A stretch of DNA of 64,000 nt from Silurus meridionalis (Eukaryota; Chordata; Actinopteri; Siluriformes; Siluridae). Shown here piece by piece: positions 13,790 through 27,388 of the stretch. Where the stretch lies: contig NC_060896.1 of NCBI RefSeq assembly GCF_014805685.1, positions 18,384,277 through 18,448,276 on the forward strand, given 5' to 3'. The position numbers and the translations under genes were made by a program. Numbering within the stretch: position 1 is the first letter of the stretch; each line of letters opens with the position of its first letter. The notes below the pieces were generated by a model. The model was not told the DNA's origin and made no database searches. It saw only the letters and a list, made by a program, of their open reading frames with translations.

Positions 13790-14458
13790 TCAGAGCATGT
13801 ATGTATGTGTTTATGTAAACCGCTGTTTGATCCCTGCAAAATTAAATGTGTGAGAGGTATTGCTTTTGGTTACTGTGGTTAAGATTGGGGTTGGGGTTAA
13901 GCTTACACACACAAACTAAGGCCTCCCAAAGATCGTTTCTGTGTGAGTATATGGTCTACATTGACGTTTATCTGGCAGTGAGATATGCATATACACAGTG
14001 TATGAGGAAAATAGTTGTGCGAATGTGTGTAAAACTTTTAACAAGTTTTAGGTTTTATTTCCTTTTCCTCTCATGAGCAGAAGATGGTTGACATCTTTTA
14101 TATTGTGGACAAATAAAGTCACATAATAAAGTGGACTAGAAGTCAATACGATTTTTAGTTTTCTCAAAAAATTAATGAATGATGAAGACCGCAACGGAAT
14201 ATTCTGTGTGGGTCGTATGCTAGTTATTGAATATTTACTACTACACCCACCATGACATGCAATGTGAGGACTATAACTGGTGAGAAGAATAGGGAATGGG
14301 TGAATGAGTAATAAATGTGATGAAAAGTAAGAAATACAAATGGTTAAATGAGCAACAGCTGCACCTAAAAAAGAGAAAGTGACTGTTTAAAGTTAGAGAG
14401 GTGTATCTGAAAGGTGGCATTTGAAAGGGAAAAGCAGCTTTCAGAGAGATGCAGTGGC

Positions 14459-14478
14459 GAGTGTGTGTGTGAGTGTGT

Positions 14479-14519
<41 letters not shown>

Positions 14520-14570
14520 TGTGTGTGTGTGTGTGTGTGTGAGTGTGTGTGTGAGTGTGTGTAATGCTTC

Positions 14571-14596
<26 letters not shown>
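14459..14596. repeat. (GT)n with GAGT interruptions, then (GA)n
   Basis: A GT tract with periodic GA interruptions (14459-14563) is followed by (GA)n at 14571-14596. It is the first of four long GT/CA tracts within about 1.2 kb. Confidence 0.9.
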
Positions 14597-14602
<6 letters not shown>

Positions 14603-14730
14603 AGAAGCAGAAAGACATTTGTGGTCTAAAAGAAGGTGTTTTTGAGGTCATCACCCTGAAATGGTTCTGAGATGGAAAGCTGTGTGGGAGCCTGTCAACG
14701 TCACCAGCTAAGGTCTTTCATCTTACTGGA

Positions 14731-14732
<2 letters not shown>

Positions 14733-14800
<68 letters not shown>
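14733..14800. repeat. (GT)n microsatellite
   Basis: Uninterrupted GT tract of 68 bases. Confidence 0.95.
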
Positions 14801-14801
<1 letters not shown>

Positions 14802-14990
14802 TCTCTTCTTGTGCAACAGTTGTGGAAATGACTTGTCAAGGCCTGTAGACACAGAAAGAAATGTACTGAGTTCCCGTGTTCTTACAAGTCTGCACAATGA
14901 TCCGTTACACCTAACACCTATTTCATAGGCTCAGAGGCACACTCACAAGTACAGGCTCAGAGGCACACCCTCTCGCCAATAAAGAGCCTC

Positions 14991-14995
<5 letters not shown>

Positions 14996-15050
<55 letters not shown>

Positions 15051-15069
15051 GCACACACGCACACACACA
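14996..15069. repeat. (CA)n microsatellite
   Basis: CA tract with a few GCAC interruptions at its 3' end. Confidence 0.93.
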
Positions 15070-15566
15070 GTAGATTCCTAGTGTAGTTTATGACAGTCAG
15101 CTGCTGGCCTGGCTGTGTATGTGATGCCTCAGCATTAGTAGAGACTGCACTGAGAGGTGCCTTTTCACGTGTAAATTATAGAAAAGTAATGCTGTGTCAT
15201 CATTTACTCGCTCATTTTTACTTTGGTATTAATGGGCGTCTCGGGCAGTCGGATTACAATTGGAAAGCACTAACTCCAGATGCAAAGGTGTTGAATTCGT
15301 CGATTACATCTTGTAATCCTGTCACCCAAAGCCCTTGGAGGGGATGTCTTGTCTGTAATGTATAATGTGAATATCAGGAAAAGGAGAGCTTTAAGTCTAG
15401 CCCTGGCAGCAATGATTAAGTCAGAAAGGGTGTTTGTTGACATGTCCAGCCTGGTCAGTGTATTTGTTGACTTATACTAACTTTAGAAGAGTAGTAAACT
15501 GAGTAGCCTTCAGAAAACTAGCTTTATTTGATAGGTTTTGCCTTGGGCTTAAGAAATAGGAAGTAT

Positions 15567-15568
<2 letters not shown>

Positions 15569-15621
<53 letters not shown>
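15569..15621. repeat. (GT)n microsatellite
   Basis: Uninterrupted GT tract of about 52 bases. Confidence 0.95.
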
Positions 15622-15622
<1 letters not shown>

Positions 15623-16625
15623 GAATTTTATAGGGCAGCGTAACTGTATGAAGAAAAAAAAGTGTGTGTTTGTGTGTCCTCACCTAGTTGTGTTTGTATT
15701 GTTTTGAGGAGTGTACTCATAATGTTGCTGGCCCAAACTTTTTATCTAACATTTTATATCATGGTATTTTAAAATTGTAATAAATTGAAAATAAATTGAA
15801 AAAGGAAGGCAAAGATGGCACCAATTCACTTAATAGTGTTGAGGAATGTAAGGTAGTTATGTGGTTTTAAATTGTGAGTCATATGAGAACCTTGTAATAA
15901 AGGGGAAACTTTACTTCTAGGCAACAGTCTCCACCTACTTTTTTTTTTTTTTTTTTTAAAGGTGCAGTTAAACACTTCCTCTCCTCCCTGCCCTTTCTGA
16001 GCTGTGACCCTCATATTTAAAATGAATTGTATTTACCAATGCAATTACTATTAACATTACCATTGCCTGTCATTTGTCATTTTAATCTTTGTAAATTTGT
16101 GTTGCAGATCAATGTGTGGTCGGTGAGGAGATCTGAAGCAGGAATGATCCAGAGCTTCAGGTCTTTATTAAAGTGAGGTGAGTCATGAGATATAATATCA
16201 TCATTTTCATAACTTGGAGGTCTCAGCTCATATGAGTGAATAGCAGCATTTTTTGCTTGACTAACTTTTCTGAAATTCAGTAACAAACTCAACATGTAAC
16301 TATGATTTTTTTTGTCTTATAGTATTAAAACTACAATTACTAAAGGAAAGTAAGAGCTAAATAAACTGCTTTTGCTAGAAATAATTTCTGTCCATTTCTA
16401 CTTTCATTCTTTATTTTTCTTTTGCTTGTCCTTCATTATGTTCCCATCATGAGCGACATTGTGTCCTTGACATTGACCATTAAACTCCGATTAAGAACAA
16501 TGTGAGAATGAATTTGTTTTTGAAGTGTGAAACAGAGGGACAGCAATCCATATAATTTCGTTTAAATAAATGGACGCATACATATAGGGATCTACTCTGA
16601 AACTCTCCCATTCATTCTTTTCACA
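15622..16625. other. Non-coding sequence leading to the first located bcl9l exon
   Basis: No gene-like frame. It ends in a strong splice acceptor (TTCATTCTTTTCACAG ending at 16625), so the last part is an intron of bcl9l. Confidence 0.6.
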
Positions 16626-16989
16626 GTGCAAGGCTCACTGTTATACAAACACAACTTCTTTCTTGAACCCCACCCCTTGAATTTCTCTACATCAGCCAAT
16701 CAAATGCACTCTGAAAATAAACTGACCAATCATGGGAAGCAAGTGACCAGTGGTGCCCAGTCACAGATCCCAAATGTGAATCAGCAGGAACAGCAAGGAC
16801 CTGCGAGCAACTTAGGGTCAAAGGGCGCTGGGCCAGGGAGCCATGGAGTAAAATCCAACCAGATATCTCCAGGACTAAAAAGTGTGGTTGGGATCATGAA
16901 GACCAAATCCAAAAGGGAGAGAAGCATCTCTGTGGATGCCGGAGAACAAAAAGATACACTTGCACCAGTGATGGAGTCTGATGCTAAAG
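16626..16989 (+). CDS. bcl9l: bcl9l first located exon (start codon exon)
   Basis: The acceptor AG ends at 16625 and the donor GTAATG begins at 16990. The family-like start ATG is at 16704-16706; bases 16626-16703 are either 5' UTR or 26 extra in-frame codons. The ATG has no purine at -3. The exon encodes [12 protein letters not shown] through the [14 protein letters not shown] region and ends in phase 1. Confidence 0.9.
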
Positions 16990-19530
16990 GTAATGTCTTG
17001 CGCCAGACATATGCATGACTTCACAAAGCAGCATGTCACAATTACTGACCTACTGAAAATTATAGGAACAAAATGAAACTTAAAAATATATATTTTACAA
17101 TTTTGTTCAACTCATAGTATTTACAACCTCCTATGAGGTTATCCATTACATCCTGCTGTACTTGTATATCAGGGTATACATATCAGGTGAAACTGAGGCC
17201 AATTTTATATAGTAATTTATCAACAAGGGGAAGTGAATACACAAATGAAATTAGACAAAGCTGTTTTTGTTTTTTGTTTTTTTATATTCACAAATCAGGC
17301 ATTCACTAGAACATTAGCTACTAGACTACCTGATTTACAAATTGGTTGGTTAGAGAAACTCTCAATGTACAGTTTTTCTTCATTTAACATGCAGATTATT
17401 ATTCTAAAATACCTACCTCGTCTAATACCAATTATGATTAATGTTTGAAAATGTTTTAACCTTGTTGCCTTTTGAATAACCCTAGTAAATTGACTATTTT
17501 TCATACTACTAGATTTGTGGATGTTCTAGATATCTAAACACTTTTGAAAATAAGTTTTCAACTTGAAACACAATTAGAAAGTTGCATAGCTGCTAGCAGG
17601 GTTGTAAAGTAGCTCAGTGAGATTAAATAGTGCAGGTCAACCAATGACACCTAATCTTCGACAGAATCCATGTGAAAGTGCAAGGAATTTTTTGCACTTT
17701 ATTTTGCTTTTACTAACAGCAAGAGATATTCTTTGAGAGCAGGTTTGACTGAACCTCCAATTCAAAGTAATACACTATGAAGTGACAGCTTTCCATTAAA
17801 GCAAAAGAAAGGAAAACATTTCTAAGTGTATTTTTACAATGTGCAATGATGTACAGTAGAACTTGCCTTATCGAGACGGAAATGCCTTTTGTTTAAATGT
17901 ATGAATTCTTTTGCATTTCTTTACAGTCTCCCTTTTTTTTTATTTAACTGTCCCGAATACGAAGGTTAGAACAGCCAGTTCTAGATATCAGCTGTATTGA
18001 AAGGATCAAGGTTCCTTAAGAATCAAGGTTGAAACTCTTTAGGATATGATAGCATTTTGGTGTTTTTAAATCTCCAAGCTAATAAGCAATTCTGTACCAA
18101 TGCTCTTTTATTTTTATAAGTAAACACAGCCATAAATGTATGGTGTCTGCTAAACACTTTCTGGTACTACAACAATGCTCTGTTGTCAGATGAAACAAAA
18201 ATAGTTGTTTAGCAACAAACATTCAAGGTGGAGCTGGTATAAGAAGAAGAATGGTTATGCACAAAGAACCTCATCCACACAGTTTAGAAAGGAAGATGCT
18301 TTGTGGTGATGAGAGGCTGTTTTTCCTCCATAGTTCCTTGGGAACCTTGTTACAATACATGACAGAGATTAAACAATAAAAAGTTTGGTCATGTATACCA
18401 GCCAATAACACCCGAGGTTTTCCAAAAGGACAATAACCCATAAAGTTTTATATCAAGGCTAAACAAAATGGGTTAATCAAGCTTTAGGACATGTCCATAT
18501 CTTACCCATGACCTAAATCCCATCAATAACCTCTAGAGGGAGCAAAAGAGTAGAGATTACAAAGGTGGCGCTTGGGCCTATGAGATTCTGTATTGAGGAG
18601 TTAGATTTTATGGTCTGTGTTTCTCAATATTTTTAGAGATCATAAGCAAAGACTGGGGACAGGGGTGGACAAAGCAGTAGCATTGATGTTAGCAAATAAA
18701 TGTTAGTTTCTACTGACTTTTGCAGATGTTTGTTTAAACCACAGGAACAGACACTCAAATTGTTTACAGACGCTTGCATGCTCCCTACTTAACACAGTGC
18801 TGGAGGGTGATGCCAAAACACACACGTTTATTTTTACTACATATCAGAAGCCATACTGTTGTAATTTTACTTAGAGTTTTTACATAAAATTTTTAATAGT
18901 AAAAAAAAAAAAATTGTGCTGATAATGTATAAATACACAACAAAGGAGAATGACTAGTCAACTAGTTTTTGTATACCAATGTTTTTGCACAGCCTACACA
19001 CAGTCACATGAAAATGCATATACAGCAGCATGGTTTCTTAAACCTGAACGTGTTTAACGTTAGACAGGAGAATACTCTGTAGGCGCTGTCACTGTGTGTA
19101 TGGGGGTTGGTTTGCATTTTTAGTTTGCATTTATTTTTTATTGCATTTTGTTGTGTTGCAAAGCATATTTGTGTTCGTGCGTCTTTCCAAAAAGAACTCT
19201 GAATAATAAATATAAAATAATTTAAGCATTTTTGTACAACCATATGTACAGACACACACGCACACTGTGATACATCATCAACGTCACCATCAACTGGCAA
19301 CAAGTAACAGGTTGGCAGAGTAGTGAGAAAAAGTCAGTGAAAATAGGAGGACAGGCTTTTGAATGTGAACTTTTGGGCTTTTTGTCCACTCTCACTTTTG
19401 CTTTTTATTTTTTTTTTGATTTTAGCCTGAGGAAAAACAAACAAAGACTCATTCAAATGAAATGCAAGTTGCTGTGCCACATCAAACTGCTCCCCCCCCA
19501 CATCTGGTCAGGGCTAGTGATTTGTCAGTG

Positions 19531-19582
<52 letters not shown>

Positions 19583-21311
19583 TGTGTGTATATGTGTATG
19601 TTGGTGGGTTGGGGGGGTGTCAGAGTGATAGCGAGAGAGGAATAGAAAGAGCAACAGAGAGTACAAGAGCCGACTCACGTTTACGTAATATGATGTATGT
19701 TGTGAACAAAAGAGGATGCAGAAAAGGTCAGCTCTTTATCTCTGCTCACTTCCAACAATGCTTGCACAGGCTAATGACACCACAAGTTAACTTCACACCC
19801 CCTTGCCTGCACATTTTCTTTGTCTGACTCTCATATTTTGTCTGGTTGGTTGGTATTCAAGGTTGTGAGATAATGAACAATATTTTCTCATCTTATCATT
19901 TTAGCATGCCAGAGAAAATTATTTAAATCTTATTTAAAAACTAATGCATGACTGGCACACAGTGTTTAGTGAAAAGCCCAAATGGAAATAGGGATCAGTT
20001 ACTCCCTATTAAGGACAGGGCATGTGGTATATACTATTGTAATCAGGTACTGTGGACAGACATTTTTTGTCTTGTAAAGAGTGGACTGTGTGTAAAATAT
20101 TTTGAAACTCTTTTACTGGACATTCACTTACATATACAAGCCATAGAGTCCTTAACTAGTGTTTCCTGACCAAAATTATTCACAAAACCCTGCCATTTAA
20201 TTTCGAGTTTGGTATTGTGTTTTGTTGGTGTTATCCACTAGATGGCGCAATACGCAGAAAGCGGCGGTGTGTGCTGGAGAAGAAGCAGCCTTATAGTGGA
20301 GATGAGTGGTGCTCAGGTGCCGAGACTGAGGAAGAGGAGGAGAAACCCTCCACCACTTCACACAGTAAGTGGAGCCCAATAGTGTAAATACAAACTTCAT
20401 AGATGTAAAAACAAAACACTGCAGAAAAGAAACATCCAGTGACATATTCCATTTTTTTGGTTACACATGTACTGCCTTAGCTTCCTGAGGCTTAGCTTCC
20501 ATCAGGACCTTCCCAGGCTTCAAGTTACCTTTAAAATAATGGGGCAAAAAGTAATAAGTAACAAAGTTGGTAACATTTGATGAAGATATTGTAGTCGTAA
20601 GAATCTAAACCATTATTCCACAATCATTATGTATGGAAAGTGTTTACTGCCAGTTGAGGACAGCGATTCTGATTTTCTTCTCAGTTACAAATATTCTGTG
20701 AAGGCTTGCAGTAAGGTTACTACCAGAGCAAATAAGACTTGTTTCTATGTTTGACTTTTTTGTTAACTAATCTTTTGACGGTGGAGAAGTCTAATTTATT
20801 TATGGAATATGTAAACTGCGTTTATAGATCTTTCTAATTTCCAGACTAATACAGCCTAATTATCTTATTTCCCTTGCTCCCTATAATATGTTGAATCAGT
20901 AATGATTTAGATTAATTCAGTATAGTTTGTGTATACACACATATGAAAAAGAAATATTTATTTGCCATAGAATCAGGGAAGGAAATACATTTTTTTCACA
21001 GATTTCACAGGGTATGGAACAAAGTAATGTATGTTTAAACTGTATGGAAAATGTTTCTGTTCAGGGCAACAGTGATCATATACAGTACTATATAAAGGCT
21101 GTGGAGTTTTGAAGCGTTCAGTACTCAGTCTAGAAATCACAGAATATGCAAAATAAGGTAACTTCTGGCAACTAGATTTCTCTGCCAACTAAACAAAAAA
21201 ATCTGAGCTTGCAATGGCTTTCGAGCATAAAACAACTTTTGGAGGTTTTGGAGCAAGAAATATTTGCTATATTTTTTTTATTTCAAATTAGTCTATTAGA
21301 AATTATTATAT

Positions 21312-21342
<31 letters not shown>

Positions 21343-24300
21343 CACACTTAAGTATTATCATACTAGCTTTTAATGTTACCATGGGTTTTTCTGAATCAGC
21401 TAATGAAACATAGACTGGTACAACAGTTCACTTGCAAATAAATGTTTTACCAAAACACCAGAACATGTTTATTTTCTCATTAAAAAGGCCAGTCACCCAA
21501 TACACATTAACAGCTGGTCACAGAAATGCACATTTTATGCAAATCTGTGAGGGGGGAAAAAAAAACATGTTTTTGTGGCTTTCCATCATTAAACATTAGT
21601 TATATAGATGTTTTGGATTTACCAATGACTCAGTTGCAAGCACCAGCAAATATATTTATATTCTTAAAAAACATGTAACTGAGACTGACTTTTCTGATCT
21701 GTGTGGCCTTGCATTTCATCATAACGTCATTCCATGGCACAAGATGCAGGTAAACAAGTGAAGGTCACATGACCGACAACACCCTTGTGCGATATTGTGG
21801 TATTTAGCATCACCTAGTGGCTAAGTTCCAATTTCTTTTTAAAAAGAAGTACATAATGAAATGTAGCTGGCACGTTGTATCGGCAGTAGTGCTACATGGA
21901 CCATTTCAACGGCTAATCTTTCATGTGAGGAAGTGATGTCTTTGGTCCTCGGATGCTGCTGGTTAGCTAACGCGCACATTTAAAACACATTGGCAGGAAC
22001 TGCATTAAACAATGATATTGCGACAGTTTATTTATCCTTGCGATTAAAAATGTCTAAATTAAAACTAGCATGAACTAACTTCATGCTCTCTCAGACCAGG
22101 AACTAACTTGCTGTCGGAAATTGAATAGATAAAATTTTCAAAAAACAAAACGTGACACTTGGATTACAGCAGCAAAGCCTGAATATTGGCTAACAACTCT
22201 GGGATATTTACTGTTATTGAAAACCAATAACACATGATAAAATGGAATTAAATATAAATTAGATTTAAAAAAAAAAAAAAAAACACAAAAACACCAGCAT
22301 TTAATTGCACACAGCTTCTTGTTTATTCATGACCACACACAGAGCTCCGATGTCCCAGATGAAGCATTCGAACACTCACACACTGTTCCACCACAACAAG
22401 GATCACAGCAACATTGCTACACACTTCACTTCAATCTAACCACAAACATTTCTAAACGTATGAAAAAAATTATAATGAAACATAATTCATGCGCATTGGT
22501 GGGTTCTAAGCTTTCTTGGCTTCAGACATCGACAAGAGTTTATTGAACATCAGAAAGTGAAACTCTTACAAAGACACAGCGGATTGAACAGTGAGTGCAT
22601 CTTATCTCTTCACTTACAAGTCCTGCGATTCCAAATCATTGCTCTTATGGCATTATCATAAGCAGTTATTATAAGATCCAGATCTTATTTAAAGTTGAAG
22701 TACATAATTTATAACCTTAAATTTATTTCCCTACAATTGAATAAAATTCAGTTAGCAATGTGCTTAACTATTGGCATAGATTTACAGGCTTACCTTGGAC
22801 ATGCAAGTGCAATGTGCACTAATAACCTCTCCAGTTACCTTTGACTTGCTCCAGCCCTCACCATATACAAGATAAACATCATCCACATAGTATGACCAAA
22901 TGTTTCTGACTTTTCCACTAAAAAAAGTAATTGTAGACATGCAGACAGGTCTTTTCTGCATCTCATGTGTAGATGCACTCGGCCTCAACCAGATTATAAT
23001 ACATGTTTGGATATGGTAGTTCAGGTAAGCGTTTATTACAGCTCTGTGCTTAATTTATAATTTATTTTTTTTCCTCAAGTAGCATGGTTAAACTGCTGGA
23101 TTACCAATGTCAGCATTTTTTTTTGCGCCTAATTTGAGGTTTTCTAGTTGTATGGGGATAAGATTTGTCTTCTTTCCTCCACTAACTATTTTCTCCTTTT
23201 TCTTACTTTTCAGGGGAGCATGTGATGTCATGTCCTGGCCAGTCCCTTTCAGGCACTGTTGAGTCAGTAAGTGGCCCTGGTTTAGGATGTGGCCTTGGTT
23301 CAGGTCTACGTTCTGACCAGCCATCTCACACCTCCCAGCAAGTGGTGTATGTTTTCACAACTAGCCTAGCAAACAGGTGAGATTTAATATTAATGGAGGA
23401 GCATAATAAATATATTTTTGCATATGCTGTGAATTTAAATAACCATAACTTATCTCAACTCAAGCTTTATTGTCATTCTTCCACAACTAGTGATGTCCGG
23501 TTCATGAACGAATCGTTCATTTGAACCGGTTCTTTTTAGTGAACCGGTCGAACCGGTTCACCAAATCGGACTGAATCGTTCAAAACAGTTCGCGTGTCAA
23601 ATCAGCACTAATCAAGAAAATTACTCAAGTTACTCACTTTTGAATGTGTATGACCGTCTATCCGACTTAAAATAAATCAATATCCCTGAGAATAGGGTTC
23701 TTCTCTAGTTTCTCCAACAGTACACACGTTAAACTGAAACATGCTGCTGAACACTGAGCATGCGCATACCTGCCGATTCCGAGCAGCACACATACTGCTG
23801 TTCTCAAGTCACCAGTACTGTATCAAGAACCGTTTCTTTCGGACACGTCCGACATACTACTGATACCAACGAATTGTTGATACCGAGCATGCGCGACCTA
23901 CCGAGCAGTACGCGTGCTGTCTGACATTAATACACACACACACACACTTTTTGGACTCCGAATCAGATGCGTTTGACATACTGTAAAGGCTGGTGCTGCG
24001 CTGCTGATATATGAGCACAGGTAAACTGAGGACTTAAATAAAAAGTAAGTTTATTTACTAACAACTTAAAACATCAACGTTTTGCACATGAGTGCCTGTA
24101 TTGGGTGATTTAGTGCAAAATGTAAGGAACATTTCTAAGATGATGATGATGATTAAATTTAAACAGATAAGCTATATGCCCTCATGCAATAGACATGACT
24201 TTATTTAAATGTGTTTAGTGTGCATGTTCATCCGCCGCGGTGATATTTTTAATATGCATGACGTCATGACGTAAGGACGTAAAAGAACTGATGAACCGTT

Positions 24301-27300
24301 TTTTTGAACTGTTTTTTTAAACGAACTGTCCGAAAGAACTGATTCACAAAAAAGAATCAGACTTCCCATCACTATCCACAACACAGTATACAATAGAATG
24401 AAATGCCTTTTCTAATGGACCAAGGTGCATAGACTGTGAAACAGCAAGAGTCAACATTAAACATAAAACACTAAACATGCTAAGGTGTGATAAATATGAG
24501 GTAGATGTAAGAAATGATATTGAAATGTAAGTAATGTAAAAACAAGAGTAACGTGCAAATGCACAGTCAGGGGTGACCTTGTGCATGTGTGTGCAATATC
24601 CAATGTGCATATTTTAACAGAATGAACAGATGTCTATAGCAAACAGTTAGTCCCTGAGTGCAGATGTCTGCAGATGTACCACAGTGTCCAATGTTAATTT
24701 TTAGTGTACAGTAATGTTGAAAACCTAAAGAATTGAATTATTAAATTATTTAAAAATGGTTAAATATTTCTTGACAAATGTGTCTAAATTTGTTTCTTTA
24801 GGTATTCAGTTTCCTATTATTTTAAGCCATTTCAAATAATTGAAGCTATTGAACTATAACTTAATATGTACACTGTGTGTTTTTAAGTGCAACCAGTGAA
24901 TTGCCTGTGTGTTCGTTTTTTGCAGTGCTGCAGAGGCTGTGATCCATGGCCATACAGATTCCATCCTCCTTTTTCACCAGCAAAATGTTCCTCGCACCAA
25001 ATTGGACCAGGTTTGTATGCATGCATACTTACCTTTCAGACAATAAATACTATAGCTTAGGATTCATGTACACTACAATGTTTAGAATTTACAGCTAGCT
25101 GTAATGAACAAGTTTTGGAGAGCAATTTGTGTTTCACATGTAAATGAATGTATTTGGCATGTTTGTGCTCCGAAAAGAGGAAGGAGAACATATGCACGTT
25201 CATAGTTTACTGCTTATGCAGGTGGTGATGAGTGTGGGATGCCACATTTGTTTAAATATCTATTTAAGTCATTGTGTTTTGTTCCACTTCTGTATGCTTT
25301 ATTTGAGTAAGACAATGTAGTTAATTGTCTGTAAAAAAAAAATTTTTATGAGCTTATCCATTTGGACATAAGCTAAAACATTGTTATGATTAGTTTTCCA
25401 ACGTTTTTTCCCAACGATTTATCGAGTAATCAGATAAGGATTACATGTTCTTTATTCAGCAGCAATACTAAATAAGAGAGCGAAAATAAGACGGATCTCT
25501 TAAAATGAATGTTTACTTTTTAGAAGAATAACATTTTTGTTGCTGAAATTGCACACAAGAATATTTGTGAAAACTAAATTTGTTTATTTAATTGCCATAT
25601 ACTTCAACATATAAATATAAATACAGTACATTCAAAAAGTCACTCTGCAGTGACTGCGTACAGTAGGTTATGGGAAAATATTAATTTAATAAAACTCATT
25701 ATTATTCTCACTCATATATTTATTTATTGGATATCGCACAGTATCGCAATGTGGTTTTCTTGTCTCCGGAAAAGCTGCTTGAAATTTTTCACGCACTAAA
25801 TACATGCATTTATCGCCAGCTTTAAAAACTTGCTCCACTACCTGCACGGCCACGGTGAAGGGACTCTTTGAACGCACTGTATATAAATAAAAATTGGAAA
25901 TCAATTTTAAATTACTTTAAAAATGGTAACCACACTGTACTGTGTTTGAACACCCTGCTATTTTGCAAGTCCTCCCACTTAGAAATCATGGAGGGGTCTG
26001 AAATTGTCATCGTAGGTGCATGTCCACTGTGAGAGACAATAAAAATCCAGAAATCACAATATATGATTTTTAAACTATTTATTTGAATGATACAGCTGCA
26101 AATAAGTATTTGAACACCTGTCTATCAGCTAGAATTCTGACCCTCAAAGACCTGTTAGTCTGCCTTTAAAATGTCCACCTCCACTACATTTATTATCCTA
26201 AATTAGATGCACCTGTTTGAGGTCGTTAGCTGCATAAAGACACCTGTCCACCCCATACAATCAGTAAGAATCCAACTACTAACATGGCCAAGACCAAAGA
26301 GCTGTCCAAAGACACTAGAGACAAAATTGTACACCTCCACAAGGCTGGAAAGGGCTATGGGGAAATTGCCAAGCAGCTTGGTGAAAAAAGGTCCACTGTT
26401 GGAGCAATCATTGGAAAATAGAAGAAGCTAAACATGACTGTCAATCTCCCTCGGACTGGGGCTCCATGCAAGATCTCACCTCGTGGGGTCTCAATGATCC
26501 TAAGGAAGGTGAGAAATCAGCCCAGAACTACACGGGAGGAGCTGGTCAATGGCCTGAAAAGAGAACTTTTGGGTCATAATTCCACTAAACGTGTTTGGAG
26601 GAAGAAGAACGATGAGTACCATCCCAAGACCACCATCGCTACTGTGAAGCATGGGGGTGGTAGCATCATGCTTTGGGGTTGTGACAGGGCGACTGCACTG
26701 TATTAAGGAGAGGATGACTGGGGCCATGTATTGCGAGATTTTGGGGAACAACCTTCTTCCCTCAGTTAAAGCATTGAAGATGGGTCGAGGCTGAGTCTTC
26801 CAACATGACAATGACCCAAAGCACACAGCCAGGATAACCAAGGAGTGGCTCTGTAAGAAGCATATCAAGGTTCTGGTGTGGCCTAGCCAGTCTCCAGGCC
26901 TAAACCCAATAGAGAATCTTTAGAGGGAGCTCAAACGCCGTGTTTCTTAGCGACAGGCCAGAAACCTGACTGATCTAGAGAAGATCTGTGTGGAGGAGTG
27001 GGCCAAAATCCCTCCTGCAGTGTGTGCAAACCTGGTGAAAAACTACAGGAAACGTTTGACCTCTGTAATTGCAAACAAAGGCTACCGTACCAAATATTAA
27101 CATTGACTTTCTCAGGTGTTCAAATCCTTATTTGCAGCTGTTTCATACAAATAAATAGTTAAAAAATCATACATTGTGATTTCTGGATTTTTTTTTTAGA
27201 TTATGTCTCATAGTGGACATGCACCTACGATGACAATTTCAGACCCCTCCATGATTTCTAAGTGGGAGAACTTGCAAAATAGCAGGGTGTTCAAATACTT

Positions 27301-27329
27301 ATTTTCCTCACTGTGTATATTTGTAATTT

Positions 27330-27388
<59 letters not shown>

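Larger units (their letters stand above)
16990..20241 (+). other. bcl9l intron with transposon debris
   Basis: GTAATG donor and CCACTAG acceptor. It contains a TA-flanked pogo/Tigger-like left terminus at 17854 (CAGTAGAACTTGCCTTATCG), a decayed Tc1 transposase piece at about 18165-18620 and a (GT)n tract at 19534-19591. Nothing in it looks like an additional exon. Confidence 0.7.

Noticed and set aside
14271..14654. 127-codon minus-strand frame of His/Thr repeats
   Set aside because: It is a translation of the (GT)n and (GA)n microsatellites.
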